Shown one piece after another: positions 50,263-60,189 of a stretch of DNA of 64,000 nt (within the stretch, counting starts at the first letter, position 1; each line of letters starts with the position of its first letter). Made by a program: the position numbers and the translations under genes. This DNA comes from Bacilli bacterium (lineage in GTDB: Bacteria > Bacillota_I > Bacilli_A > RFN20 > CAG-826), in NCBI GenBank assembly GCA_017502465.1, contig JAFVUY010000050.1, positions 1 to 64,000 of the forward strand. The letters run 5' to 3'. Below the pieces are notes generated by a model. It was given only the letters and a program-made list of their open reading frames with translations, was not told where the DNA came from and searched no databases.

Positions 50263-52656
50263 ATGGGATTTTTTGATAAAAGACTATTAAAGAAATATTC
50301 AAAAGAAGCTGACAAAGTTTTAGCGCTTGAAGAAAAATTCGCCGCATTAACAGATGACGAACTTCGTGCGAAAACTCAACACTTTAAAGACTTATTAGCT
50401 TCCGGCAAAACATTAGATGATATTAAAATTGAAGCATTCGCTACCGCTAGGGAAGCTGCGAAAAGAACTTTAGGTGAATTCCCTTATAAAGTTCAAATTA
50501 TTGGCGCGCTTGTTTTACATGCAGGTGATGTCGCTGAAATGAGAACTGGTGAAGGTAAAACCTTAACTGCCACAATGGCGGTTTATCTTAACGCTCTTTC
50601 TGGTAAAGGTGTTCACGTTGTTACAGTCAACGAATACTTATCAAGCCGTGACGCGGAATGGATGGGTCAAATCTATAGGTTTTTAGGTCTAACAGTCGGT
50701 GTTAACCTTAGACAAAAAACTCCTTCCGAAAAGAAAGAGGCCCATTTGTGCGATATTACTTACACAACAAACTCTGAACTTGGTTTCGATTATTTAAGAG
50801 ACAATATGGCGGTTGAACTTAGCCGTAGAGTTTTAAGAGGATTGAACTACTGCATTATCGATGAAGCTGACTCGATTTTAATTGATGAATCTAGAACACC
50901 TCTTATTATTTCAGGTGGAGCAAAAGCGTCTGCTTCTCAATACACAGTCGCCGATAGATTTGTTAAAACTTTAAGAAAAAATAAAGACTACGAAATCGAC
51001 GTTAAACAAAAAACAGTTAACTTAACTGATGATGGTAACGCAAAAGCGGAACGTATGTTTGGCATTAGAAACCTTTACGATCCAGAATACGCTGATTTAG
51101 TTCATAGAATTCAAAATGCTTTAAAAGCTAATTACATAATGTCCAGAGATGTCGACTATTTAGTCGACGCTGAAGGCGCAATCCAAATTATCGACCAATT
51201 TACTGGCCGTGTTTTACCTGGCAGAGAATGGTCTGACGGTTTACATCAAGCTGTTCAAGCAAAAGAAAACGTCACCATCAAACAAGAAACAGTCACAATG
51301 GCAACTATTACATATCAAAACTTCTTCCGTTTATTCAAAAAGATTGGTGGTATGACAGGTACTGCTAAAACAGAGGAAGAAGAATTTAGAAAAATCTATA
51401 ACATGAGAGTTCTTCCAATTCCTACAAATAGACCTATTCAACGTATTGATGCGATTGACTATGTCTACGCTCATAAAGGACCAAAATTAGCGGCGCTTGT
51501 TAAAGAAGTTAAAGAAAGACACGAAAAAGGTCAACCAATTCTTATTGGTACAGTTTCTGTCGAATCTTCAGAAGAAATCTCCGCTTTATTAACTGAAGCG
51601 GGTTTAAAACATGAAATGTTAAACGCTAAAAACCACGCACGTGAAGCTGAAATTATTAAAAACGCTGGTCAAAAAGGCGCTATTACACTTGCTACGAACA
51701 TGGCAGGTCGTGGTACCGATATTAAGATTAATGACGAAGTTCGTGCATTAGGTGGTTTATGTGTTTTCGGAACTGAAAGACATGAATCTAGACGTATTGA
51801 TAACCAATTACGTGGACGTGCTGGACGTCAAGGTGATCCAGGCTTCTCAAGATTCTATGTTTCATTCGATGATACATTATTAGTTAGATTTGCTGCGGAT
51901 AATATCCGTAACTTCATTGAAAAGAACTTTGGTGATGAAGCTTTAGAAGCAAAAATGATTACAAATGTTATTACATCTGCTCAAAAACGTATCGAAGGTC
52001 AAAACTTTGATATTCGTAAAAACTTATTAGATTATGATGATGTTTTAGCGAAACAAAGACAAATTATCTATGATAAACGTGACCGTATTATCATGGGTGA
52101 CGACATTACAGATATCGTTGAAGAAATTTTTGAAACAACTGGTAAATTCTTATCTAAAAAAGCAGTTCCAGTTGGAAATAATGATGGAATTGTTTCTGGT
52201 GATTTATTAGTAAAAACAGTTGAACCAAGATTCCTTCCAGCGGGTTCTATCAAGAAAAATCTTTATGATGAATCTCCTGTTGAAGAATGTGGTCCAGACT
52301 TAGGCGTTGTTATTCACGACCATTATTTACGTAGAAAGAAAACATGGCCAGAAGAAAGTGTTGATAGAGTTGAAAGAAGCGTTATTCTACACTGCATCGA
52401 CCAAAACTGGACAAAACATATCGACACAATGGCAAGATTAAGAGAAGCAATTCACTTAAGAAGTTATGCAAACGTCAACCCACTTCAAGATTACGTTAAT
52501 GAAGGTTATTCACTCTTTAGTGAATGTTTAGAACTTTCAAGTGTGGACGCTGTCTTAAATCTTGTAAATATTCAACCAAAACCTGTTGAACAACCTCAAC
52601 AAGCTGAAGAAGTTCCAGCAGAAGTTAAAGAAGTTCCAAACGAGGAAGATAAATAA
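50263..52656 (+). CDS. secA: Preprotein translocase ATPase SecA
   Basis: The protein of 797 residues is a complete SecA motor: MRTGEGKTLT, TTNSELGFDYLRDNM, CIIDEADSILIDESRTPLI, GMTGTAKTE, TNMAGRGTDIK and LRGRAGRQGDPG. The C-terminus ends in a Pro/Glu tail (PVEQPQQAEEVPAEVKEVPN) and lacks the Cys-Cys-His zinc motif that binds SecB, as in many Gram-positives. It pushes signal-peptide proteins, including the many lipoproteins in this window, through SecYEG. The stop overlaps the prfB start (TAATG). Confidence 0.97.
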   Translation: MGFFDKRLLKKYSKEADKVLALEEKFAALTDDELRAKTQHFKDLLASGKTLDDIKIEAFATAREAAKRTLGEFPYKVQIIGALVLHAGDVAEMRTGEGKTLTATMAVYLNALSGKGVHVVTVNEYLSSRDAEWMGQIYRFLGLTVGVNLRQKTPSEKKEAHLCDITYTTNSELGFDYLRDNMAVELSRRVLRGLNYCIIDEADSILIDESRTPLIISGGAKASASQYTVADRFVKTLRKNKDYEIDVKQKTVNLTDDGNAKAERMFGIRNLYDPEYADLVHRIQNALKANYIMSRDVDYLVDAEGAIQIIDQFTGRVLPGREWSDGLHQAVQAKENVTIKQETVTMATITYQNFFRLFKKIGGMTGTAKTEEEEFRKIYNMRVLPIPTNRPIQRIDAIDYVYAHKGPKLAALVKEVKERHEKGQPILIGTVSVESSEEISALLTEAGLKHEMLNAKNHAREAEIIKNAGQKGAITLATNMAGRGTDIKINDEVRALGGLCVFGTERHESRRIDNQLRGRAGRQGDPGFSRFYVSFDDTLLVRFAADNIRNFIEKNFGDEALEAKMITNVITSAQKRIEGQNFDIRKNLLDYDDVLAKQRQIIYDKRDRIIMGDDITDIVEEIFETTGKFLSKKAVPVGNNDGIVSGDLLVKTVEPRFLPAGSIKKNLYDESPVEECGPDLGVVIHDHYLRRKKTWPEESVDRVERSVILHCIDQNWTKHIDTMARLREAIHLRSYANVNPLQDYVNEGYSLFSECLELSSVDAVLNLVNIQPKPVEQPQQAEEVPAEVKEVPNEEDK

Positions 52657-53760
52657 TGAAGGATATAGCCCAAATTAAAAACGAGTTATATGCAGTTGGT
52701 GAGAGAATCCATCAACTCGGGTCTTCACTTTGACCTCGCTAAATTAGAGGAAGAAAAAAATTCATTAGAAGCGAAGATGAATGAAGGTGACTTTTGGACT
52801 GACCAAAAGGAAGCTTTATCTACGATTGCTAGATTAAATTATTGCAAAGATATTTTAGATATATATAACGAAATTTCATCTAATGTCGCTAATTGTATTG
52901 ATCTACTTAATTTAGATGATGAAGAATTAGTGGATGAAGTTTTAGAACTTTTACCCGAACTTAAAAAACAATTAAAAGAATTTGAATTATCGGTTCTGTT
53001 TACAGGGGAATTTGATAATTTGGGTGCAATTATTGAAATACATCCAGGAGCAGGTGGAACAGAAGCTCAAGACTGGGCCGATATGCTCTATAGGATGTAT
53101 GTCCGTTTTGCGGAAGAACATAGATTTAAAATGTCTTTAATTTCCTATGAAGCGGGAGAAGAAGCTGGATTAAAATCGGTTACTCTTAAAATTAATGGCA
53201 AAAATGTCTATGGACTCCTCAAAGGAGAAAAAGGCGTTCATCGTTTAGTTAGAATCTCTCCTTTTGATGCGAATAAGAGAAGACACACTTCATTTGCAAG
53301 CGTTAATGTTATTCCTGAATTTAAAAATGATTCAATTAATATTGAAATTAATGACACTGATTTAAAGATTGATACATATAGGTCAGGAGGTGCAGGCGGT
53401 CAAAACGTCAACAAAGTTGAAACCGCGGTTAGAATTACTCACTTACCGACTGGAATTGTAGTATCTTGTCAAGTAGAAAGAAGTCAGCTTTCTAATAAAG
53501 AAACCGCAATGAATATGCTTAAATCAAAACTCTTTTTACTGGAAGAAGAAAAAAGGAGAAACAAGCTCGATTCAATTATTGGTGAAAAGAAAAACATTGA
53601 ATGGGGTAGTCAAATTAGATCTTATGTTTTCTGTCCATACACCTTAGTTAAAGACGACCGCACTAAATATGAAGAAGGCGATGTAAGAAGTGTTATGGAT
53701 GGCCATATCGACGGATTTTTATATTCATTCTTAGAAATGGAGGCAAAGAAAAATGTTTAA
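52656..53760 (+). CDS. prfB: Peptide chain release factor 2 with programmed +1 frameshift
   Basis: The ATG at 52656 opens 25 codons ending CTT, then TGA at 52731-52733 followed by C. Sliding +1 on CTT-T gives GAC CTC GCT and enters the long frame to 53760, 367 residues in all. This CTT TGA C site at codon 26 is the classic RF2 autoregulation. The RF2 motifs follow: [14 protein letters not shown] (stop codon recognition SPF) and [16 protein letters not shown] (GGQ). The usual internal Shine-Dalgarno is weak here: only GGG, 6 nt before CTT. Presence of RF2 shows TGA is a stop. Confidence 0.95.
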
Positions 53761-54697
53761 AAAATTAAGTTCTTCATTTGTAAAAAAACACATCTTTGGT
53801 AACTTGTTAGTTATCATTGGTTCTATCGCATTAGCGTTAGGGAATGCGATTTTTCTTATTGAACTTAATATCGTTACCGGTGGATTAAGCGGTATTGGTA
53901 TTATTGTTCAACACTTTGTTTCTTTGATAAATCCCGATATCCAAGTCATCGATATTATTGTTTTCATTATGACGTGGCTATTATGGATAATTGGCTTTAA
54001 ATTCCTAGGAAAAGAATTTGCTTTAAAAACATTAGTTTCATCTATTGTTTATCCAATCGCTTTAGCCATTGCTTTACGTTTTTCATTCTTCACAAATCTT
54101 GCAAAAGACATTGCTTATATTGATCCAACCGCTACTGAATTGACTACAGAAGTTGGTAGAATTCTTCTTTGCGGTATCTTTGGTGGGGTCGCTATCGGAG
54201 GAAGCGTTGCTTTAACCTTCTTAGGTGGTGGCTCGACAGGTGGATTAGACGTCCTTGCTTTCATTGTTGAAAAATACACAAAACTTAAACAATCAATCTT
54301 CTTTTTCATTGTAGATGGTTCGATTGTTTTACTTGGTATTTTCTTAATTCCAAATAATGTTGTTAATGGATTATGTGGTATTATTGGCACTGCCTTAAGC
54401 GCGCTGGTACTAGACGCTATTTATATCAGTAATCAATCTTGTTATATCGCTGATATCATTTCAGATAAATGGGAAGAAATTTCTAATTACGCTCAAAAGA
54501 AACTTAATAGAGGCACAACTATTATGCATGCCACTGGTGGTTATCAAGGTGCAAATAGAATTATTCTTAGAATTGTCTTCCCTAAATCTCAATACCATAA
54601 GCTTAGACAAGCGATTTCAGAAATTGATCCAAAAGCATTTATTACCTTTACTCAAACTAACGCTGTTTTCGGCGAAGGATTTAAAGAAAACTCATAA
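53753..54697 (+). CDS. YitT-family membrane protein (DUF161 with DUF2179)
   Basis: The protein of 314 residues has five or six membrane spans with glycine-rich turns ([15 protein letters not shown]-like opening, [19 protein letters not shown]) and a C-terminal soluble DUF2179 domain ([20 protein letters not shown]). The family is widespread in Firmicutes and without a firm function. It overlaps the prfB end by 8 nt, with GGAGG before the start. Confidence 0.9.
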   Translation: MFKKLSSSFVKKHIFGNLLVIIGSIALALGNAIFLIELNIVTGGLSGIGIIVQHFVSLINPDIQVIDIIVFIMTWLLWIIGFKFLGKEFALKTLVSSIVYPIALAIALRFSFFTNLAKDIAYIDPTATELTTEVGRILLCGIFGGVAIGGSVALTFLGGGSTGGLDVLAFIVEKYTKLKQSIFFFIVDGSIVLLGIFLIPNNVVNGLCGIIGTALSALVLDAIYISNQSCYIADIISDKWEEISNYAQKKLNRGTTIMHATGGYQGANRIILRIVFPKSQYHKLRQAISEIDPKAFITFTQTNAVFGEGFKENS

Positions 54698-54711
54698 AAA
54701 CACTGCAAAAA

Positions 54712-56694
54712 ATGGATAAAAGTCATAAATTTGAATTAATTTCATCATATAAACCAACTGGTGACCAACCTCAAGCTATTAGCAAATTAGTAGAGGGTTT
54801 AAACCAAAATAAAAAATTACAAGTTCTCTTAGGTGCGACCGGAACTGGTAAAACTTTTACTATGGCAAATGTCATTCAAGAGGTTCAAAAACCTACGCTT
54901 TTTCTAGTTCATAACAAGACACTAGCGGGTCAACTTTATTCAGAATTTAAGGAGCTTTTTCCTAATAACCGAGTCGAATATTTCGTTTCTAACTTCGATT
55001 TTTATCAACCTGAAGCATATATTCCAAAATCAGACACATATATTGATAAAAACGCAGTCATGAATGAAGAAATCGAGATGCTTAGAACAAGCGCGATTAA
55101 CTCAGTTATTGAAAGAAGAGACACAATCATTGTTGCCTCAGTTGCTTCTATCTATGGTTTAACAGATCCTGACGAATATAGAAGACTTGTTTTTGATATT
55201 AGAGTAGGTGAAGAAATTAACCGACAAACGTTTTTTAAAAAATTAATAGACGCTCAATACACACGAAACAATTTAGAGGTTAATCCAGGCACATTTAGAG
55301 TAAGAGGGGATGTCATTGAAATTGTTCCAGCCCACTTTAATGAAAATAATGTTTTACGTATAGATACTTTCGGTGATGAGATTGAGAAAATACTTGAAGT
55401 TGATATTTTAACAGGGGAGATTAAACATTCTTATAATACTTTCCCTATATTCCCAGCTTATGACCATGCTTCAACGAGAGAACGAATTAAAGAGGCGTGT
55501 GTTACTATCAAGGAGGAATTAAAAGAAAGACTTCAATATTTCAAAGAAAACGGTAAATATCTTGAGGCCGAAAGACTTGAATTAAGAACTAACCAAGATA
55601 TTGAAAGTATGGAAGAATTTGGAATGGTTTCTGGAATAGAAAATTATTCTAGACACATTGATAAAAGACAACCAGGTACTAGACCTTATTGCTTAATGGA
55701 TTATTTCCCAAAAGATTTCTTGCTCATCATAGATGAATCTCACGTTTCTATTCCTCAAATTAGAGGGATGTATAACGGAGATAGATCTCGTAAAACCACT
55801 TTGGTAGATTATGGATTTAGATTACCATCCGCTTTAGATAATAGACCTCTAAATTTCGAAGAATTTGAAAACTTGATGCCTCAAGTTATTTGTACTTCCG
55901 CTACACCGGGTGATTATGAACTTAACAAAACTGATTCTGAAATTGTTGAACAAATTATTAGACCAACAGGTTTATTAGACCCAATTGTTCAAGTGAGACC
56001 AACAACTGGTCAAATTGATGATCTTCTTTTTGAGATTAAACAAAGAATAGAGAAAAACGAGAGGACAATGATTGTCACCCTTACCGTTCGTATGGCGGAA
56101 GATTTAACTAACTTCCTCAAGGAAAGAGGAATAAAAGTCGTTTATTTACATCATGAAACTAAAACTCTTGAAAGAAGTGAGATTATTTATCAACTTAGAA
56201 AAGGTAAATATGACGTTTTAGTAGGTATTAACTTGTTACGTGAAGGTTTGGATATTCCTGAGGTATCTTTAATAACTATTTTAGATGCAGATAAAGAAGG
56301 CTTCTTAAGAAGCGGACGTTCGTTAGTTCAAATTATTGGTAGAGCCGCTAGAAACGCGAATGGTTTAGTTGTTATGTATGCGGACAATATTACCGGATCG
56401 ATGAGATACGCGATCGATGAAACTAATAGACGTCGCGCTATTCAAATGGATTTCAATGAAGAAAACGGCATTGTTCCTATGACAATTATTAAAGAAATTC
56501 GACCTCCGATCAGAAATGCTGACGATGAAATTTCTAATATTTTATCTTTAACTAAAAAAGGTTCTAGAAAAGAAATTGAAGCAAAACTCAAAGATTTAGA
56601 ATCGCAAATGAAAAAGGCCGCTAAAGAGTTTGATTTTGAAAAAGCTGCAGAACTTAGAGATATTATTTTAGAAATAAAAGCAGAGTTAAGATAA
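54712..56694 (+). CDS. uvrB: Excinuclease ABC subunit B
   Basis: The protein of 660 residues is full length: Walker [12 protein letters not shown], the damage-binding beta-hairpin region [35 protein letters not shown], helicase motifs [12 protein letters not shown] and [12 protein letters not shown], and a C-terminal UVR domain ([15 protein letters not shown]) that binds UvrC. It verifies damage in nucleotide excision repair. uvrA, often next to it, is not in the window. The start lacks a clear ribosome site. Confidence 0.97.
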   Translation: MDKSHKFELISSYKPTGDQPQAISKLVEGLNQNKKLQVLLGATGTGKTFTMANVIQEVQKPTLFLVHNKTLAGQLYSEFKELFPNNRVEYFVSNFDFYQPEAYIPKSDTYIDKNAVMNEEIEMLRTSAINSVIERRDTIIVASVASIYGLTDPDEYRRLVFDIRVGEEINRQTFFKKLIDAQYTRNNLEVNPGTFRVRGDVIEIVPAHFNENNVLRIDTFGDEIEKILEVDILTGEIKHSYNTFPIFPAYDHASTRERIKEACVTIKEELKERLQYFKENGKYLEAERLELRTNQDIESMEEFGMVSGIENYSRHIDKRQPGTRPYCLMDYFPKDFLLIIDESHVSIPQIRGMYNGDRSRKTTLVDYGFRLPSALDNRPLNFEEFENLMPQVICTSATPGDYELNKTDSEIVEQIIRPTGLLDPIVQVRPTTGQIDDLLFEIKQRIEKNERTMIVTLTVRMAEDLTNFLKERGIKVVYLHHETKTLERSEIIYQLRKGKYDVLVGINLLREGLDIPEVSLITILDADKEGFLRSGRSLVQIIGRAARNANGLVVMYADNITGSMRYAIDETNRRRAIQMDFNEENGIVPMTIIKEIRPPIRNADDEISNILSLTKKGSRKEIEAKLKDLESQMKKAAKEFDFEKAAELRDIILEIKAELR

Positions 56695-56704
56695 AAAGTA
56701 TTAA

Positions 56705-56732
56705 TTGAATTAATATTTTTAGATGATAGAAT
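56705..56732 (+). promoter_or_regulatory. Promoter of the first CNNM-type gene
   Basis: TTGAAT (56705-56710), 16-nt spacer, TAGAAT (56727-56732). The ATG at 56740 begins 8 nt after the -10 box, where transcription itself should start. Confidence 0.55.
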
Positions 56733-56739
56733 GTATATT

Positions 56740-57864
56740 ATGAATTTAACTAGTATGTTTAGTGATTTAACAGTCGATCCTCTGTCGAGTATAAATATTT
56801 ATAGCAATACAGGTGTATTCGGCATGCCCGACTGGGTATGTTGGATTATTATAGGTGTCTTACTAATTGTAAGTGGACTTTTTTCTGCAAGTGAGAACAC
56901 CTTTAGCAACTGTAATAAATATCACTTTAAAGTATTAGCGGACGAAGGAAAAATAACCGCGAAGATAATTGTTAAACTTACCGAACAATTTGAAGACACT
57001 CTTGTTAGTGTTCTTGTCGGAAATAACATTGTTCAAACTTTTATGTCCTTTATGTCTGCTATTTTGTTCTATAACATTTGTAATGCTTATGGGTGGGGAG
57101 ATAGTGTTGAAGCTATTTTATCTACCGTTGTAATGGCGTTACTTGTTTATGTTGTAAGCGACACTATTCCTAAAATTTTATCTAAAGCCGTTCCTAATCG
57201 TATGGCTTATGTCCTTGCATGGCCTGATTTTATATTAGGGATTTTACTTTATCCAATTATAATAATCTTCAGATTATTACTTAAACTAATTCATAAAATC
57301 TTTAAGATCAAAGATAACGGACTTATCACTAAAGAAGATTTCCTCGAAACCGCGGAAGAGGCAATTAATGTCGAAAATGTCGATAATGAAGAAGAGGCTC
57401 TTTTTGAAAAAAATGAAATCAAAATTTTAAAACAAGCTTTTGTTTTCGATGCAATTAAAGTTTCTAGTGTTTTAACACCTAAAGAAAAAATTGTTTCCAT
57501 TAACTTCGAAGATTTAAATGTTAAATCAATGAACAAATTTTTACTTAGTCACAATTTTTCTCGTTACCCAGTTTACGAAGATGATAAAGAAAATATTATA
57601 GGTATATTAAGTGTTAACACGTACTTCAAAGAATTCGCAGATGATCCACATTTGGATATTAGATCTATTATTATTCAGCCTCTTTTCGTTAACGAAAAAC
57701 AAACTGTGAAAGAAATCTTTGATGAACTTAACAATGAAAAATGCCATATTGCTTTAGTTAAAAACGACAACAACGAACTTGTTGGGATGATAACTATGGA
57801 AGATATTCTTGATGAACTTGTTGGAGAGCAATCTAACATAGAAGCAAAAGGAGGCAATTTATGA
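56740..57864 (+). CDS. CNNM/DUF21 transporter-like protein with CBS pair
   Basis: The protein of 374 residues has a DUF21 membrane domain with about four spans (residues about 25-190, including the conserved SASENTFSNCN stretch) and two CBS domains (VLTPKEKIVSINF and the ending MITMEDILDELVGEQ). It lacks the C-terminal CorC_HlyC domain that its neighbour has. Relatives export magnesium or other divalent cations. A 4-nt ATGA overlap couples it to the next gene, so the two may form a heteromer. Confidence 0.88.
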   Translation: MNLTSMFSDLTVDPLSSINIYSNTGVFGMPDWVCWIIIGVLLIVSGLFSASENTFSNCNKYHFKVLADEGKITAKIIVKLTEQFEDTLVSVLVGNNIVQTFMSFMSAILFYNICNAYGWGDSVEAILSTVVMALLVYVVSDTIPKILSKAVPNRMAYVLAWPDFILGILLYPIIIIFRLLLKLIHKIFKIKDNGLITKEDFLETAEEAINVENVDNEEEALFEKNEIKILKQAFVFDAIKVSSVLTPKEKIVSINFEDLNVKSMNKFLLSHNFSRYPVYEDDKENIIGILSVNTYFKEFADDPHLDIRSIIIQPLFVNEKQTVKEIFDELNNEKCHIALVKNDNNELVGMITMEDILDELVGEQSNIEAKGGNL

Positions 57865-59174
57865 CCCCATTAATTACCGCCTATTTGATTATTCTTATTA
57901 TTTTGATTTTCTTATCAATGTTCTTTTCAAGCGCGGATATGGCGTATGGAAGTGTATCTGAAGTCAGACTTCAAAAGGCTTCCGAAAACGACCCTAAATC
58001 TAAAACTAAAGCACGAGCGTTCAAACTTACGAAAAATTACGATAAAACTATATCTACAATTTTATTGTTTAATGACACGATTAACGCAGGTATCGACACA
58101 ATAGCGACCTTACTTGGAATTGAGGTAGCAGTAGAACTTTTAGGCATTTCTTCTCAACCAATTCAAGAAAGTTATGGTCTTATGTTCTCTATGATTTTCT
58201 TAGTTGCTAAGATTGTTATTGGAGAAATTATTGCTAAATCACTTGGTAAAGTTTTTAACTATAAAGCAGTTAATTTGTATAGCTTTGTTATAAATGTTTG
58301 TTATTACATTACATTCCCTATCACTATTTTAGTAGGAGGTTTTGGAAACCTTGTTACTTATCCACTTACAAAATCTGGTAAAGATATAGCAATTGAAGAC
58401 GAAGTTCTTCATGAAATGATTGATGAAGGGGAAGAAGAAGGAATTATTGATGAAGATAAAGCCGAACTTCTTAGAGGTGCGGTTGATTTTGCTACGACTG
58501 AACTTTATGAAGTCATGACCCCAAGAACAAAAATCTATGCAGTTGATAAGACAAGAACTGTTTCTTCATTAATCGATGATAATAAGATTTTTGGCTGGTC
58601 TAGAATTCCTGTTTATGAAGGTGATATCGATAACATTATTGGTTTTATTAGAACTAAGTTATTGATTAGATTAAAACTTGAAAATAAAACCGAATCTATT
58701 GAATCAATTATTGAACCAATTGGTTTCTTCCCAAGAACAAAAGAAATTAATGATGTTTTAAAATATTTCCATACAACAAGAAAACATATCGCAGTTGTTC
58801 TTGATGAATATGGAGGAACAGAAGGTATTATCACAAGAGAAGACATTATTGAAGAATTAGTCGGCGAAATTTGGGATGAAACCGATGTTACAAACGAGCC
58901 ACTTGTTGAACGTAATGATGGATCTTTCATTGTTGATGGTTTGATGAATTTAGAGGACTTTTGCGACGTTTTTGATATTGATTTCGACGAAATTGAAACA
59001 GAATATGTCACAATTGGGGGATTTATTATTGAACTCTTGGATGATGAGTTCGCGACCTTAAATACGGAGATAACATTTAAAAATTTAGATATCAAAATTA
59101 TTGCCTTAGGCAAACATAACACTGTTAAGAAATTGCTTGTTATTCCACATAACGGCAACGACGATGAAGATTAA
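57861..59174 (+). CDS. CNNM/CorC-type transporter with DUF21, CBS pair and CorC_HlyC domain
   Basis: The protein of 437 residues has the full domain order: DUF21 membrane domain (about 1-180, SSADMAYGSVSEVRL), CBS pair (VMTPRTKIYAVDK, then VVLDEYGGTEGIITREDIIEELVGE) and CorC_HlyC domain (SFIVDGLMNLEDF, TIGGFIIELL). It is likely a cation exporter of the MpfA/CNNM group. The ribosome site GGAGGCAATTT lies within the end of the preceding paralogue. Confidence 0.9.
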   Translation: MTPLITAYLIILIILIFLSMFFSSADMAYGSVSEVRLQKASENDPKSKTKARAFKLTKNYDKTISTILLFNDTINAGIDTIATLLGIEVAVELLGISSQPIQESYGLMFSMIFLVAKIVIGEIIAKSLGKVFNYKAVNLYSFVINVCYYITFPITILVGGFGNLVTYPLTKSGKDIAIEDEVLHEMIDEGEEEGIIDEDKAELLRGAVDFATTELYEVMTPRTKIYAVDKTRTVSSLIDDNKIFGWSRIPVYEGDIDNIIGFIRTKLLIRLKLENKTESIESIIEPIGFFPRTKEINDVLKYFHTTRKHIAVVLDEYGGTEGIITREDIIEELVGEIWDETDVTNEPLVERNDGSFIVDGLMNLEDFCDVFDIDFDEIETEYVTIGGFIIELLDDEFATLNTEITFKNLDIKIIALGKHNTVKKLLVIPHNGNDDED

Positions 59175-59188
59175 ACTTCTTAAAACAT

Positions 59189-59217
59189 TTGACTATTTCA
59201 AATGATTTATATATTAT
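59189..59217 (+). promoter_or_regulatory. Promoter of secG
   Basis: TTGACT (59189-59194), 17-nt spacer, TATTAT (59212-59217), followed by the ribosome site AAAGGAG before 59246. Confidence 0.85.
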
Positions 59218-59245
59218 AAATTAGCAACACGAAAGGAGAACAAAG

Positions 59246-59485
59246 ATGTTAGCTTGGTACGATTGGACTTTATTAGCAGTTAGTATTATCATTATCGTTC
59301 TTTGTTTATTACAAGGTGGTAAATCAGAAGGTGCTTCCGGTGCGATTACTGGTGGTGGACTTAACGTCTTTGTTAAAACCAAAGAAAGAGGCGCAGAAAA
59401 AGTTGTTTCAATTCTCACACTCTGCTGCGCGATTGTCTTCTTCCTTCTCGCTGTATTAATTTACACATTAACAACTACTGCATAA
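59246..59485 (+). CDS. secG: Preprotein translocase subunit SecG
   Basis: The protein of 79 residues has two membrane spans (about 6-22 and 53-75) joined by the SecG loop LLQGGKSEGASGAITGGG. It is the small accessory subunit of the SecYEG channel. It has its own promoter and terminator and is thus a single-gene unit. Confidence 0.95.
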   Translation: MLAWYDWTLLAVSIIIIVLCLLQGGKSEGASGAITGGGLNVFVKTKERGAEKVVSILTLCCAIVFFLLAVLIYTLTTTA

Positions 59486-59494
59486 GCTAAGATA

Positions 59495-59538
59495 CAAAAA
59501 AACTTCTGGGTCGCATTTCAAATCCCAGAAGTTTTTTG
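59495..59538. terminator. Bidirectional terminator between secG and the DUF308-like gene
   Basis: AACTTCTGGG (59501-59510) and CCCAGAAGTT (59524-59533) form a perfect 10-bp stem, with an A-run on the left and TTTTTTG on the right, so it can serve both converging genes. Confidence 0.95.
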
Positions 59539-59558
59539 TTACTCTTTTTTAATGTTTT

Positions 59559-60098
59559 TTATTTGCTTAAACCATTAATTAGGTTGATCGCACCGAAGAC
59601 GATTAAGGCGACACCTGCGATAATGTAGATGAAACCTTTTGTTTCAGCATGGAAGATTAAACCTAAGATACCTGCCGCTAAAAGAAGTCCACCGATAACA
59701 AATGCAAGAACAATGTATTTTGTTGGCGCTTTTTTAACGCAGAAGACAACGGCTTTAGTGCAAACCGCAACGCCGAATGTTAAAACGGTAATTGCGATAA
59801 CGTGAACCAAGATACCTGGAAGAAGACTGGTGTTAATGCATAAAGCAACACCAAACGCAATTGCAATCGCGCCAGTTAAATAACCGCTATCCAAGAAATT
59901 ATAAGTGGATTTAATTAAGTTAGTAACGATTAAAATACCACCTAAAATAAATAATGAAACAGCAACGATGATAGAGAATACTTTATCTAAAGAACCCTTA
60001 TCAATAATTGATAAAATTACTGTGACAATACCAGCGATAGCAAGAATTGCTCCACCAAATATTTGACTCCATTTATCTTTTTTAATTAACTTTGCCAT
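59559..60098 (-). CDS. DUF308/HdeD-like membrane protein
   Basis: The protein of 179 residues has six closely packed membrane spans with glycine-rich pairs (GGAILAIAGIVTVIL, AIAFGVALC, GGLLLAAGILGLIF, AGVALIVFGAINL), the internal two-helix repeat of the HdeD/DUF308 family. Its role is unclear. The ribosome site is AAAGGTGG, and an extended -10 TGCTATAAT lies at about 60131-60123 on the reverse strand. Confidence 0.8.
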   Translation of the reverse strand: MAKLIKKDKWSQIFGGAILAIAGIVTVILSIIDKGSLDKVFSIIVAVSLFILGGILIVTNLIKSTYNFLDSGYLTGAIAIAFGVALCINTSLLPGILVHVIAITVLTFGVAVCTKAVVFCVKKAPTKYIVLAFVIGGLLLAAGILGLIFHAETKGFIYIIAGVALIVFGAINLINGLSK

Positions 60099-60155
60099 AA
60101 AATTTCCACCTTTCTAAAATAAATTATAGCAAAGTGTTTAAGAATGATGGTAAAT

Positions 60156-60174
60156 TTTGTAAAATATTTACAAA
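60156..60174. promoter_or_regulatory. Perfect inverted repeat, candidate operator between divergent genes
   Basis: TTTGTAAA (60156-60163) and TTTACAAA (60167-60174) are perfect 8-bp arms with a 3-nt spacer, 15 nt before the aminopeptidase start and upstream of the divergent DUF308-like gene. The symmetry suits a dimeric repressor. Confidence 0.5.
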
Positions 60175-60189
60175 TCGAGGAAAAAAATT

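Noticed and set aside
52690-53760. prfB reading as an N-terminally odd or broken gene because of TGA at 52731
   Set aside because: CTT TGA C at codon 26 is the known programmed frameshift of release factor 2; the gene is intact.
58613-59158. Reverse-strand open frame of 181 codons
   Set aside because: Shadow of the CNNM/CorC gene, Ser-rich and without a ribosome site.
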